A model generated the notes under the pieces. It ran no database searches. It saw only the letters and a list, made by a program, of their open reading frames with translations, and was not told the DNA's origin. Positions 9,040 to 17,363 of a stretch of DNA of 41,141 bases are shown in pieces. A program made the translations under genes and the position numbers. The stretch is from the NCBI GenBank assembly GCA_910587665.1, contig CAJUMZ010000028.1, positions 1 through 41,141 on the forward strand, read 5' to 3'. The stretch's first letter is position 1; each line of letters begins with the position of its first letter. Origin of the DNA: an uncultured Muribaculum sp. Lineage in GTDB: Bacteria > Bacteroidota > Bacteroidia > Bacteroidales > Muribaculaceae.

Positions 9040-9056
9040 TTGGCAACATTTTTGCA
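9040..9056 (+). promoter_or_regulatory. Putative sigma-54 (RpoN) promoter of grpE-dnaJ
   Basis: TTGGCAACATTTTTGCA matches the -24/-12 consensus YTGGCACGRNNNTTGCW at all defined positions except two, with GG (9042-9043) and GC (9054-9055) at the canonical 12-nt offset. The predicted start of transcription is near 9067, 24 nt before the grpE ATG. No full TTTG-N20-TAnnTTTG promoter is visible in 8972-9090, although CATTTTTG (9047-9054) is one base off a -7 box. Confidence 0.6.
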
Positions 9057-9090
9057 TCCTTTACCGCAAGACAAATAATTATAACCCGAT

Positions 9091-9705
9091 ATGAGCAACA
9101 AGCATAATCACAAACACGATATCGACAACGAGCCCAAGGCGGTTGACGATAATGACATAGAGATTAACGACGTAGCTGATGAAGAGAACACAGATGCCGA
9201 GGCTGCGAAAGAGATGGCTCAGGAAGAGCTTGACGAAGTAGGCAAACTCAGGAAAGAACTTGAAGAGACAAAGGCACAGCTTGAAAAGGAGAAGAAAGAA
9301 TATCTTTTCCTTATGGCTGAGTTTGACAATTTCCGCAAGCGCACGTTAAAAGAAAAGAGTGAGCTTATAAAAAATGGCGGAGAAAGCGCCATGAGAGGCT
9401 TGCTTCCCGTAATTGATGACTTCGAGCGTTCAATTCAGGCGATCAATGAAAGTTCCGACGCTTCATCCATCAAGGAAGGCGTAGAGTTGATATACAATAA
9501 ATTTGTAAAATATCTTGAGCAAAACGGCGTCACAGTGGTTAATTCCGACAAGGGTGCCGAATTTGACACAGAGATACACGAGGCGGTGACCACCTTCCCC
9601 ACCGATGACGAGTCGCTGAAAGGAAAGATAATCGACACGGTTCAGAAAGGCTATAAGCTTCACGACAAAGTAATACGCCACGCCAAGGTTGTCGTTGGTC
9701 AATAA
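9091..9705 (+). CDS. grpE: Nucleotide exchange factor GrpE
   Basis: 204 aa. GrpE drives ADP release from DnaK in the cytoplasm. The N-terminal 60 residues are acidic and disordered (rich in D/E/N), then a long coiled coil (about 65-110, LRKELEETKAQLEKEKKEYLFLMAEFDNFRKR motif region) and the C-terminal beta domain with the EG..T..P motif replaced by ESLKGKIIDTVQKGYKLHDKVIRHAKVVV, the usual GrpE ending. Followed after 27 nt by dnaJ, the standard co-chaperone pair; dnaK and hrcA are not in the window. Its upstream region has a sigma-54-like promoter instead of a heat-shock repressor (CIRCE) site. Confidence 0.96.
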   Translation: MSNKHNHKHDIDNEPKAVDDNDIEINDVADEENTDAEAAKEMAQEELDEVGKLRKELEETKAQLEKEKKEYLFLMAEFDNFRKRTLKEKSELIKNGGESAMRGLLPVIDDFERSIQAINESSDASSIKEGVELIYNKFVKYLEQNGVTVVNSDKGAEFDTEIHEAVTTFPTDDESLKGKIIDTVQKGYKLHDKVIRHAKVVVGQ

Positions 9706-9732
9706 ACAATTAATCATCCAAAGATTTTACCG

Positions 9733-10905
9733 ATGGATAATAAAAGAGATTATTACGAAGTTTTAGGGGTTGCAAAGACAGCCACGGCCGATGAGTTGAA
9801 AAAGGCTTATCGAAAGCTTGCCTTGAAATATCATCCTGATAAAAACCCGGGTGACAAGGCGGCTGAAGAAAAGTTCAAGGAGGCTGCCGAGGCTTATGAC
9901 GTGCTTAGCGACCCGGATAAACGCGCCAAATATGACCAGTGGGGTCACAATATGGGTCCGTCAGGATTTGGTGGCGGCGGTGGTGGCTTTCATGCAAGCG
10001 GCATGTCAATGGAGGATATTTTCTCTCAGTTTGGCGATATTTTCGGAGGCGGCAGTTTTGGCGGATTTGGTGGATTCGGCTCCGCTGCAGGCGGATCGGC
10101 ACGACGTCGCAGGCAGCCTAAGGGCAGCGACCTTCGCATAAAGGTAAAGCTTACCTTGAAAGAGATTTCAGAAGGGGTGACCAAAAAGCTCAAGATACCT
10201 CGCTTCGTACAATGCCAGCACTGTGCCGGAACAGGGGCAAAAGATGGCACCGCATTCCACACCTGCAACAGGTGTCATGGTTCAGGCGTCATCGAGCATG
10301 TCCAGCAGACATTCCTCGGTCCGATGTCATCGACCGCAACCTGTCCGGAATGTAACGGCGAAGGAAAGACTATCACCCAAAAATGCAGTTACTGTAACGG
10401 CGAGGGTATCGTGAAGCAGGAAGAAGTGGTCGAGTTCACCATCCCGGCAGGTGTAAGCGACGGTATGGTTCTTACCCTTAAAGGGAAAGGCAATGCTGCG
10501 CGCCACGGCGGCATTAACGGTGACCTGCTGATTGTGGTAGAGGAATTGCCCGACACAGAACTTATACGCGACGGCAATGACTTGATATACAATCTAATGC
10601 TTGACATACCTACGGCTGCATTAGGCGGATCGGTCGAAATACCTACGGTCAACGGCAAGGCACGAGTAAAAATTCCGGCAGGAACACAGCCGGGGAAAGT
10701 GCTCAGACTGCGCGGCAAAGGCCTTCCGTCGACAGAAGGCTACGGCACCGGTGACGAGCTTGTGAACATAATGGTCTACATTCCCGAAAATCTTAACGAC
10801 AAGGAGAAAGAGGCTATCGAATCACTCCGCGGATCGGTCAATACTCAGGCAAACGAATCGGTTAAAAAACGTATTTTCAGTCGATTGAGACACATCTTTG
10901 AATAA
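9733..10905 (+). CDS. dnaJ: Chaperone protein DnaJ (type I, full length)
   Basis: 390 aa. J domain at 1-70 with the HPD motif in KYHPDKNPG; Gly/Phe-rich linker (about 75-120); zinc domain with all four CxxCxGxG repeats (CQHCAGTG, CNRCHGSG, CPECNGEG, CSYCNGEG, about 158-222); then the two C-terminal substrate-binding beta domains. It delivers unfolded clients to DnaK. Complete type I architecture, in operon with grpE. Ends 18 nt before a strong hairpin terminator. Confidence 0.97.
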   Translation: MDNKRDYYEVLGVAKTATADELKKAYRKLALKYHPDKNPGDKAAEEKFKEAAEAYDVLSDPDKRAKYDQWGHNMGPSGFGGGGGGFHASGMSMEDIFSQFGDIFGGGSFGGFGGFGSAAGGSARRRRQPKGSDLRIKVKLTLKEISEGVTKKLKIPRFVQCQHCAGTGAKDGTAFHTCNRCHGSGVIEHVQQTFLGPMSSTATCPECNGEGKTITQKCSYCNGEGIVKQEEVVEFTIPAGVSDGMVLTLKGKGNAARHGGINGDLLIVVEELPDTELIRDGNDLIYNLMLDIPTAALGGSVEIPTVNGKARVKIPAGTQPGKVLRLRGKGLPSTEGYGTGDELVNIMVYIPENLNDKEKEAIESLRGSVNTQANESVKKRIFSRLRHIFE

Positions 10906-10922
10906 TAACAAAACCATATAAA

Positions 10923-10964
10923 TAGAAATGGGGTAAGCCGCATGACTTGCCCCATTTCTATTTT
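10923..10964. terminator. Terminator between convergent dnaJ and tatD
   Basis: A 15-bp stem (10923-10937 with 10946-10960, one G-T wobble) and 8-nt loop, followed on the plus strand by TTTTC. The minus-strand side has a weaker T-rich tail (TTTATATGG), so it probably serves mainly dnaJ and partly tatD. Confidence 0.85.
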
Positions 10965-10970
10965 CTTATG

Positions 10971-11738
10971 TCAAGCTATATTGAATAGCGTGCGTGCATT
11001 TGATGTAGTAACCGCTGCAATATCATCGACTGATATGCCGAGAGTTGCGGCGACACATGCGGCAGTGTGAATTATATAGGCTGACTCATTACGCTTGCCG
11101 CGATGCGGTACAGGTGCGAGATAAGGCGAATCAGTTTCAAGCAATATTCTGTCAGCGCCTATAGCGGGAAGCACCGACCGCAGACCGGAATTTTTAAAAG
11201 TGACAATGCCGTTTATGCCGAAATAAAAATCTCCAATCTCCCTTATGCGCTCCACATCAGTCACGCTTCCGCCAAAACTATGGAATACACCGCTCGGCAA
11301 TTCCGTAGCCGACGACAAGACATCAATCACATCGTCAAGCCCTTCACGACAATGAATTATTATCGGTAATCCGCGATCGGCAGCCCACTTTACCTGACGC
11401 GCAAACACTTCACGCTGCTGAGAGCGGTAGGTCTTGTCCCAATACAGGTCAATACCTATCTCACCTATGGCAACAAATCGGTCGCCTGAGTCGAGCCTCG
11501 ATTCAATCTCAGAAAGATCAGCCTCCCAATTGTCAGTAACCTCTGTAGGATGAAGCCCCATCGCCACCGAAGTAACATCCGGAAACCGCCTGTGTAGCTC
11601 CATCATAGGCTCAATGGTGGTAAGATCCACGTTGGGCAACACCATATGCCCCACCCCGGCGGCAACCGCCCTTTCGACAGCTGACTCCGGGGATTCAAAC
11701 TCCGGTAAATAAAGATGTGTATGAGTATCTATGATCAT
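10971..11738 (-). CDS. tatD: TatD family metal-dependent deoxyribonuclease/hydrolase
   Basis: 255 aa amidohydrolase-fold protein. Metal ligands are visible: DTHTHLY (HxH near residues 5-7), Glu in IGEIGIDLYW, His in IIIHCREG, His in GVFHSFGG and Asp in LLETDSPYLAP. TatD proteins are 3'-5' exonucleases/hydrolases acting on DNA or D-aminoacyl substrates; the exact substrate cannot be read from sequence. Its start overlaps the prenyl synthase stop by 4 nt, making it the last gene of the cmk operon. Confidence 0.92.
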   Translation of the reverse strand: MIIDTHTHLYLPEFESPESAVERAVAAGVGHMVLPNVDLTTIEPMMELHRRFPDVTSVAMGLHPTEVTDNWEADLSEIESRLDSGDRFVAIGEIGIDLYWDKTYRSQQREVFARQVKWAADRGLPIIIHCREGLDDVIDVLSSATELPSGVFHSFGGSVTDVERIREIGDFYFGINGIVTFKNSGLRSVLPAIGADRILLETDSPYLAPVPHRGKRNESAYIIHTAACVAATLGISVDDIAAVTTSNARTLFNIA

Positions 11739-12703
11739 GACTTGCGGGTGAGCGACTGTCGGGCAATATTAATAAAGAAATTCAAATCATCACCCGACAA
11801 CCCTGTTTTGTCAAGGCAGGCTATCGCCTTTGCCGAATAATCATTGATCCTCTCACGGCACTCGCTTTCCACATCTAGTGATTCATAAATCTTCATCACC
11901 TCGACGATCTTGCTATCGGAGCGTGTGCCGAACAGTGACGTGAGTCGTGCTTTCTGCTCTGAATCGGCACGGTTTAGCGCAGTTATAAGCAATAGTGTCT
12001 TTTTATCGTTAAGAATATCTCCACCGATATTTTTACCAAACTTTGCAGGGTCGCCATATGTGTCAAGCCAGTCATCCTGCAGCTGAAAAGCAAGACCGAG
12101 ATACATGCCGTAATCATAAAATGCCTCCTGAACGGTATGGCTTGCACCGGCAATAAGCGCACCCATCCGGCACGCACACCCCAAAAGCACCGATGTCTTA
12201 AGCCTGATCATCTCGATATATTCCGATGCGGTAACATCCCCGCGGCTCTCGAAATCCATGTCATACTGCTGCCCCTCATAGATTTCCATAGCTGTCTTGT
12301 TGAAAAGAGAAAGCACGTCGGCAAGCTTTTCGCCGCAACCTTTCATCATAAATTGCGACGCCATCGTAAGCATCGCATCACCCGACAGAATTGCGGTAGA
12401 TTCATTCCATTTCACATGCACTGTAGGGTTGCCGCGTCGCATCTCGGCACGATCCATTACATCATCATGCAGCAAAGTGAAGTTGTGAAACATCTCAAGC
12501 CCGACAGCCTGATTTATGGCAACCCCCTTGTCGCGACCGAGCGCCTCGACCACAGCAAGCATAAGCATAGGGCGTATGCGCTTGCCACCGCAGTCAAGCG
12601 TATACGCTATCGGTCGATACAATCCTGACGGCTCGGCAGGATAAGGGATTTCGGAAAGAGCCTTGTTGATATAGGCGATATATTCTTTTTCGGTAGTCAT
12701 CAT
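11735..12703 (-). CDS. Polyprenyl (trans-isoprenyl) diphosphate synthase
   Basis: 322 aa class I prenyltransferase. The two aspartate-rich Mg-binding motifs are DDVMD (80-84) with the following RRGNPT, and DDWLD (210-214), with GGKRIRP at 39-45 binding the allylic/IPP phosphates. It condenses IPP with allylic diphosphates; chain length (farnesyl, geranylgeranyl or longer) cannot be fixed from sequence alone. It sits in the same operon as ispH, which supplies IPP/DMAPP, so substrate supply and use are linked. Start could be Met1 (12703) or Met2 (12700). Confidence 0.93.
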   Translation of the reverse strand: MMTTEKEYIAYINKALSEIPYPAEPSGLYRPIAYTLDCGGKRIRPMLMLAVVEALGRDKGVAINQAVGLEMFHNFTLLHDDVMDRAEMRRGNPTVHVKWNESTAILSGDAMLTMASQFMMKGCGEKLADVLSLFNKTAMEIYEGQQYDMDFESRGDVTASEYIEMIRLKTSVLLGCACRMGALIAGASHTVQEAFYDYGMYLGLAFQLQDDWLDTYGDPAKFGKNIGGDILNDKKTLLLITALNRADSEQKARLTSLFGTRSDSKIVEVMKIYESLDVESECRERINDYSAKAIACLDKTGLSGDDLNFFINIARQSLTRKS

Positions 12704-12710
12704 TTATATT

Positions 12711-13004
12711 TTAAAAGATTATATTGGCAAGATAATCGGAATTTTGCTTTATATACTCCTCAAAGCCTTTTATGTACAACTCGGCAGCTTTTTTGTGTCC
12801 GTTTTCAATATAGTCATATTCAGTCGCACGTATACCGAGTATGTATCCTTCAAGTTCAAGTGAAGTCATGGAAGGAGCACTCTCGATAAGCGTACGAGCA
12901 TCAGCCTTGCCGTAATCGGCTGCCGCCTTGTTTATTTTCCGTTCCTCTCCGGAACATGCAGTAATAAGCACAGCCACAAAAGCGGCTAATAAAAATCGTG
13001 TCAT
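12711..13004 (-). CDS. Small lipoprotein of unknown function
   Basis: 97 aa from the ATG at 13004. The signal MTRFLLAAFVAVLITAC ends in a lipobox with lipidated Cys17, followed by SGEERKINKAAADYGKADA and a helical, charged body with no recognised motif. The start is chosen because it gives a clean lipoprotein signal and overlaps the exonuclease stop by 3 nt; a longer form from 13031 would add nine residues inside the exonuclease gene. It is sandwiched in a housekeeping operon, which suggests conservation, but I cannot assign a role. Confidence 0.8.
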   Translation of the reverse strand: MTRFLLAAFVAVLITACSGEERKINKAAADYGKADARTLIESAPSMTSLELEGYILGIRATEYDYIENGHKKAAELYIKGFEEYIKQNSDYLANIIF

Positions 13005-13522
13005 AATAAAGTCATGGCTATTTTGGCACATGCCTCCGCATCGGCGAGGGCATTGTGATGATTGTAAAACGGTATACCCATAAAGTCACACACATACGGG
13101 AGCGAATAACTGCCCAACAGTTGCCGCGGTATTGTGCGGCGTGCCGCCGTAAGCGTGCAATAAAACTGATTGTCGGCCCAGGTCATGCCATAGGTGCGAT
13201 GGGCGGCACGCAGACACCGCTCGTCAAACATTTTATTGTGGGCGACAAACACTGCGTTGTCAATACTGTCGGCATCAAAGCCAAACTGCCGACACATCTC
13301 GCTCCATACTCGGTCGAAAGTCAGGGCGGTGTCAGTGTCACTACGGCTTATGCCATGTATATTTTCAGAGAAGTGTCTTATATACCAGTTTGGTTCCGGC
13401 TTGACAAGTGAATAAAAGCGATCGACTATCGACCCGTCTTCCACTTTTACCGCACCGATGGCACATACGCTTGACGGCTCGTTGTTTGCCGTCTCCACAT
13501 CTATTGCAATGAAATTATCCAT
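13001..13522 (-). CDS. 3'-5' exonuclease, DnaQ/DEDDh family
   Basis: 173 aa, a stand-alone exonuclease domain. Exo I motif FIAIDVETAN carries the Asp and Glu; a middle AHNKMFDERCL gives the third acidic residue, and HNALADAEACAKI near the C terminus gives the His and Asp of DEDDh. Similar single-domain proteins are annotated as DNA polymerase III epsilon-like or ribonuclease T-like; this one lacks any polymerase-binding tail, so a nucleic-acid processing or repair role is as likely as proofreading. It overlaps ispH by 8 nt and the next lipoprotein by 3-4 nt. Confidence 0.9.
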   Translation of the reverse strand: MDNFIAIDVETANNEPSSVCAIGAVKVEDGSIVDRFYSLVKPEPNWYIRHFSENIHGISRSDTDTALTFDRVWSEMCRQFGFDADSIDNAVFVAHNKMFDERCLRAAHRTYGMTWADNQFYCTLTAARRTIPRQLLGSYSLPYVCDFMGIPFYNHHNALADAEACAKIAMTLL

Positions 13523-14384
13523 TGTCGTCGCATAAACGTGTCACGTAATCCTTCACATCTTCCATGAGCCAACGCGGCGTGGAGGTGGCCCCGCATATCC
13601 CGATACTCGTTATGCCGTCAAGCCACCGGGGATCGATCTCTGCCGGATTGGAAATAAGATGGGTACGCGGATTTACATCACGGCATTCGCCATAAAGTAT
13701 CTTGCCGTTGCTGCTTTTTTTGCCGCTAACGAAAAGTATCAGGTCATGTCCGGCGGCAAATTCACGAAGTCGCGGCACTCGGTTTGCCACCTGACGGCAT
13801 ATCGTGTCATAATAGCGGAATTCGGTATCGGGCGACTTGCGCCGCTCGATCTCCTTTATCATCTCCTGCAACCCGTTGATCGACTTGGTTGTCTGAGAAT
13901 ACAGGATTATGTCGCGTGAATAGTCGAGCTGTGACAACCCGTCGATATCCTCGACAACAATTGCCGTGCCGTCGGTCTGGCCTACAAGCCCGTTGACCTC
14001 GGCATGTCCGAGCTTGCCGTAGATCACAATCTGCTGGTCGGGTCGGCGCAACGCATACGCCTCCTTGATGCGTTTCTGCAAATGAAGCACTACGGGGCAT
14101 GTCGCGTCAATAATCTCAATATCGTTTTCCGAAGCCTGACGATAGGTCGATGGCGGCTCCCCATGGGCGCGAAGAAGCACTTTCACCCCTCTCAGCCGCG
14201 ACAGGTCATCATGGGTTATCGTGACAAGTCCGCGTTTACGCAACCGCTCAACCTCATCACTATTATGCACGATGTCACCGAGACAATAAAGCAGCCCCGT
14301 GCTGTCAAGCTCCGCTTCCGCCTTACAGATTGCCGACACCACACCGTTGCAGAATCCCGATCCGCTGTCAATCTCAATCTTCAT
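13515..14384 (-). CDS. ispH: 4-hydroxy-3-methylbut-2-enyl diphosphate reductase
   Basis: 289 aa from the ATG at 14384. IspH (LytB) is the last MEP-pathway enzyme, a cytoplasmic iron-sulfur protein making IPP and DMAPP. The three cluster cysteines are in GFCNGVV (Cys12), DATCPVV and GICGATSTP; the HGEPPS and GHAEVNG histidine motifs are present. The start chosen gives the usual MKIEID-type N terminus and an 11-nt overlap with cmk; a longer start at 14402 adds MPRFPV. In operon with the prenyl synthase two genes downstream. Confidence 0.95.
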   Translation of the reverse strand: MKIEIDSGSGFCNGVVSAICKAEAELDSTGLLYCLGDIVHNSDEVERLRKRGLVTITHDDLSRLRGVKVLLRAHGEPPSTYRQASENDIEIIDATCPVVLHLQKRIKEAYALRRPDQQIVIYGKLGHAEVNGLVGQTDGTAIVVEDIDGLSQLDYSRDIILYSQTTKSINGLQEMIKEIERRKSPDTEFRYYDTICRQVANRVPRLREFAAGHDLILFVSGKKSSNGKILYGECRDVNPRTHLISNPAEIDPRWLDGITSIGICGATSTPRWLMEDVKDYVTRLCDDNG

Positions 14385-15075
14385 TACGGGAAATCGTGGC
14401 ATTATAGAGGTCGAGCAACCATTTGTCCTGACACTCTACGCTCATTTCAGAATTGTCAAGCACAACGGCATCATCAGCCTTGCGGAGCGGACTCTCTTCC
14501 CTCGTTTCGTCGATATGGTCACGGCTCACTACATTGGCAAGCACATCTTCATATGTTGAATCCACCCCCTTGGCTTTCAGCTCGTCATAACGGCGACGCG
14601 CACGTGTCTCAGGCGATGCCGTCACAAACACTTTCAGCTCTGCATCAGGGAACACCGTGGTGCCTATATCCCTGCCATCCATGACAATCCCCTTTGAATC
14701 GCCCATCGACTGCTGAAGCGCGACAAGACGATGGCGCACGGCGGGAATCACCGATACCTGCGACACATTGTTGGACACTTCAAGACGGCGTATTTCCTCC
14801 TCGACATCCTCACGGTTGAGCAATGTGTGCTGGCGCCCGTCGGGCATAGGCATGAAGTCAACAGCAATTCTGTCGAGCGACGCCACAAGCGCGTCGACAT
14901 CGACAATGCCGGATTCAACCATTCCGTTGCGCATAGCCCAAAGCGTCACCGCGCGATACATTGCCCCTGAGTCAATGTAGCGGTAGCCTATCCTTGATGC
15001 AAGTGAACGCGCCATCGAGCTCTTGCCCGACGACGAATAGCCGTCAATGGCAATTATTATCTTTTTATCAGTCAT
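14374..15075 (-). CDS. cmk: Cytidylate kinase
   Basis: 233 aa. It phosphorylates CMP/dCMP to the diphosphates. P-loop IDGYSSSGKSSMA at 9-21, then DSGAMYRAVT, the DGRDIGT motif that marks cytidylate kinases, and VTASPETRARRRYDEL. First gene of a six-gene minus-strand operon with overlaps or gaps of at most 7 nt throughout. A TAAATTTG -7 box lies 23 nt upstream of its start. The cmk-ispH adjacency is common in bacteria. Confidence 0.95.
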   Translation of the reverse strand: MTDKKIIIAIDGYSSSGKSSMARSLASRIGYRYIDSGAMYRAVTLWAMRNGMVESGIVDVDALVASLDRIAVDFMPMPDGRQHTLLNREDVEEEIRRLEVSNNVSQVSVIPAVRHRLVALQQSMGDSKGIVMDGRDIGTTVFPDAELKVFVTASPETRARRRYDELKAKGVDSTYEDVLANVVSRDHIDETREESPLRKADDAVVLDNSEMSVECQDKWLLDLYNATISRNED

Positions 15076-15097
15076 AATCCATCATTTGATATAACCA

Positions 15098-15105
15098 CAA
15101 ATTTA
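15098..15105 (-). promoter_or_regulatory. -7 element of the cmk operon promoter
   Basis: The minus strand reads TAAATTTG, an exact TAnnTTTG match, 23 nt before the cmk start. The -33 region (about 15126-15129) is T-rich instead of TTTG and overlaps the T-run of the BspA gene terminator, so the two sites are physically interleaved. Confidence 0.6.
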
Positions 15106-15121
15106 CATATAAATCGGGAGT

Positions 15122-15164
15122 AAAAAAATACCCTCGGCTCAATTTTTGATGATTGAGCCGAGGG
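15122..15164 (-). terminator. Rho-independent terminator of the BspA-like gene
   Basis: A perfect 13-bp stem (15131-15143 with 15152-15164) with an 8-nt loop, followed on the minus strand by TATTTTTTTA (15130-15121). It lies 37 nt after the BspA-like stop codon, and the nonamer array occupies the space between. Confidence 0.9.
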
Positions 15165-15198
15165 GACTAACGGGTCAAATGGGGCGAATGAGTCTAAT
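15163..15198 (+). repeat. Nonamer array 1 (3' UTR of the BspA-like gene)
   Basis: Four tandem 9-bp units on the plus strand: GGGACTAAC, GGGTCAAAT, GGGGCGAAT, GAGTCTAAT. In the sense of the BspA-like mRNA it reads as ATTAGnCCC-type units starting just after the stop codon and running into the terminator. Its first three units differ from array 2 (17868) at two bases in 27. Confidence 0.85.
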
Positions 15199-15200
15199 AA

Positions 15201-17363
15201 TTATTTGAAAAAGACTTTGCGCGCCGAGCCGTCAGAATAGCGGATGATGTTAAGTCCGCTGAACGGCTCTTCATGCCTGCGACCGTTGAGGTCATAATAG
15301 CCCGTCACCTCAGGCTCCGACATGTCGGGATCAATACCGATGATACCCGCTGCATCAGCAGGAGTAGTAAATGTCTGCTCCTCGCCATATGTCACCCCGG
15401 CAACCGTGGTGACAAAAGCGCGCAGGGTGTAAGTAGTTGACGGGGCAAGGTCAGTGAGAGTTGCCGTCATCACCTGACCGGTGGCAAAAATCTTGGACAC
15501 CGATCCTGCGGGAGCCTCGGCAAGCATGCGCTTTGCCTTTGCGCCACCCGCTACGCTCCAGTATTCAAAGCCTTGCTCGGTAATATCGTCAGTCCCGGCA
15601 AGCACATAGCCTTTCACATTTACCGATCCGTCGGTCGAAGGCTCGACCGGATAAGTATGGACTGTCGGTTCGAAATAGCTGAAATCGCTCGGGTCAAATG
15701 TCACCCAGTCGCTATAATAATACTTCTCATTTGCCGACTTGTAAAATGCCCTCACATTATAATAGGATGTCGGTTGCAGATTCTTGATATACCCTTCGAG
15801 CTGCCCGTCATAAATGGCGGCATATCCCTCATTAGGCGCAAGCGACGCCGGAGCATCATACTTCTTCCACTGAAAACCCACTTTGGTCTCCACATCACTG
15901 ATATTGGTCGACGCCGCCACAATCGCATTTGTGCTCGACACCACCCTCGGCTTCAACGTCTCCAGCTCAAGCGCACTAAAATAAATACTCTTTTTATCAA
16001 TATTAAAGCTTTTATCCTTGTCCGTTTTCCCGTCTATTATAAGATAAAAACTTGACGAAGGATTCTGTCCGGTAAAAGAAATCCGATTATTTTCATCAGG
16101 CTCACATTTTATTATTGGTGCAACTGCCGGAGTACTATACTTACTTTCATATATAAATATGTCAATATCTTTCAATTGGCAATCCCCCAAAGACGTAAGC
16201 GCATAATTAATCGAATAATTAGTTGGACCAACTATTTCATTTTCATATTTAATTCCAATATTCTTAGTCTTGAATCCATCATAAGCAGTATTTGAGAATT
16301 GTTCTCCATCAATATAGGTAACCGTCGCCTGCGGATGATAATATGTGTTCTTAGAATAAGGAGTATTAGGCGTCAAATTTGTAAACTTAACGATTGTCTG
16401 ATCTTCAATAAATTCGGAGGAGGAGGCAGATAAATTATAATATGTCGATTCTGCAAGCTGCACAGTAGCACTAATAGGTTTTGCTGTCTCGTCAAAAGAA
16501 GCTGTCACACGAAAAGAGGCCGTAGTCTGAGTAATTTCACTAGTATAAATCTTTATTTTATACGTTTCTCCAGTAAAACTTTTCTCGGAAATCATCTCTT
16601 CGCCTTTGTTATTTTGAGCATAAAGTTTAATTGTATTCCAATTACCACTATTCAAACTCCCCTTTAAAAAGTATGTTCCGTCATCCAAAGGCTCTACTTT
16701 GTTTCCATTGACTTCAACACGCGAAAATTTGTACTCTCCACTACAATACTCATTCGGTACCAATCTGAATTTAACGCCCCTAAGGTATGTCTCAATAATT
16801 TCTATGGTATAAGGAGTGTCCATATCATAGACATTATCAAAATAACGCTTGATTTTGGATACCTCGGAAGCATGGGCATAAATTACCGATTCTTTCTTCA
16901 TCCGTTCAAAAACATCTTTATAATCAGCGACTTTCGTTGTCTTTATTATCAACGGATTTAATGTACAACCACCAAAGACATCACGTCCCAACGTTTCTAC
17001 AGATTCCGGAATTGTCAAGGTTTTTAATTTTCTGCAGTCAAGAAAAGCGTTTATCCTTATTTCAGTAATTGAGTTAGGAATAGTTACTGAAGTAACCGGA
17101 TCATAACAAAAAGCATATCCGCCTATTGATTTAACCGGATAGGTAATTCCATTATGGTTAATTTCTTCAGGAATTATTATATCACCCGAATAGTCACCAT
17201 TTTCCGGCGCACTTATCTGTGCATATTCTCCACTACTGAAATGCCATATTGTATATGTCAATCCATCAATTTGCACATCCTCTGATGATGACGCATTTAA
17301 GTTTAGTGTTACCAAAAGTAACATCGTCAATAATATTGAGCATTTGTGTAATTTTAATTTCAT
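15201..17363 (-). CDS. BspA-like leucine-rich repeat surface protein with T9SS tail
   Basis: 720 aa from the ATG at 17363, which gives a clean signal peptide (MKLKLHKCSILLTMLLLV, cleavage after NASS); an upstream ATG at 17396 would place it behind eleven extra residues. Residues about 60-150 contain LRR_5/BspA-type repeats (VTSVTIPNSITEIRINAFLDC, KLKTLTIPESVETL). Several beta-sandwich, fibronectin-III-like segments follow (about 200-670), and the end (YYDLNGRR, GLNIIRYSDGSARKVFFK) is a T9SS sorting motif, so it should be surface exposed. Odd: base composition changes sharply near 15965; the coding for residues 1-466 is very AT-rich (sample lines 23-37% GC) while the last 254 codons are about 55% GC, indicating a mosaic gene. 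Confidence 0.88.
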   Translation of the reverse strand: MKLKLHKCSILLTMLLLVTLNLNASSSEDVQIDGLTYTIWHFSSGEYAQISAPENGDYSGDIIIPEEINHNGITYPVKSIGGYAFCYDPVTSVTIPNSITEIRINAFLDCRKLKTLTIPESVETLGRDVFGGCTLNPLIIKTTKVADYKDVFERMKKESVIYAHASEVSKIKRYFDNVYDMDTPYTIEIIETYLRGVKFRLVPNEYCSGEYKFSRVEVNGNKVEPLDDGTYFLKGSLNSGNWNTIKLYAQNNKGEEMISEKSFTGETYKIKIYTSEITQTTASFRVTASFDETAKPISATVQLAESTYYNLSASSSEFIEDQTIVKFTNLTPNTPYSKNTYYHPQATVTYIDGEQFSNTAYDGFKTKNIGIKYENEIVGPTNYSINYALTSLGDCQLKDIDIFIYESKYSTPAVAPIIKCEPDENNRISFTGQNPSSSFYLIIDGKTDKDKSFNIDKKSIYFSALELETLKPRVVSSTNAIVAASTNISDVETKVGFQWKKYDAPASLAPNEGYAAIYDGQLEGYIKNLQPTSYYNVRAFYKSANEKYYYSDWVTFDPSDFSYFEPTVHTYPVEPSTDGSVNVKGYVLAGTDDITEQGFEYWSVAGGAKAKRMLAEAPAGSVSKIFATGQVMTATLTDLAPSTTYTLRAFVTTVAGVTYGEEQTFTTPADAAGIIGIDPDMSEPEVTGYYDLNGRRHEEPFSGLNIIRYSDGSARKVFFK

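Noticed and set aside
14004..14684. 226-aa plus-strand open frame opposite ispH and cmk
   Set aside because: Spans two well-supported minus-strand genes and has a low-complexity His/Arg/Ser composition.
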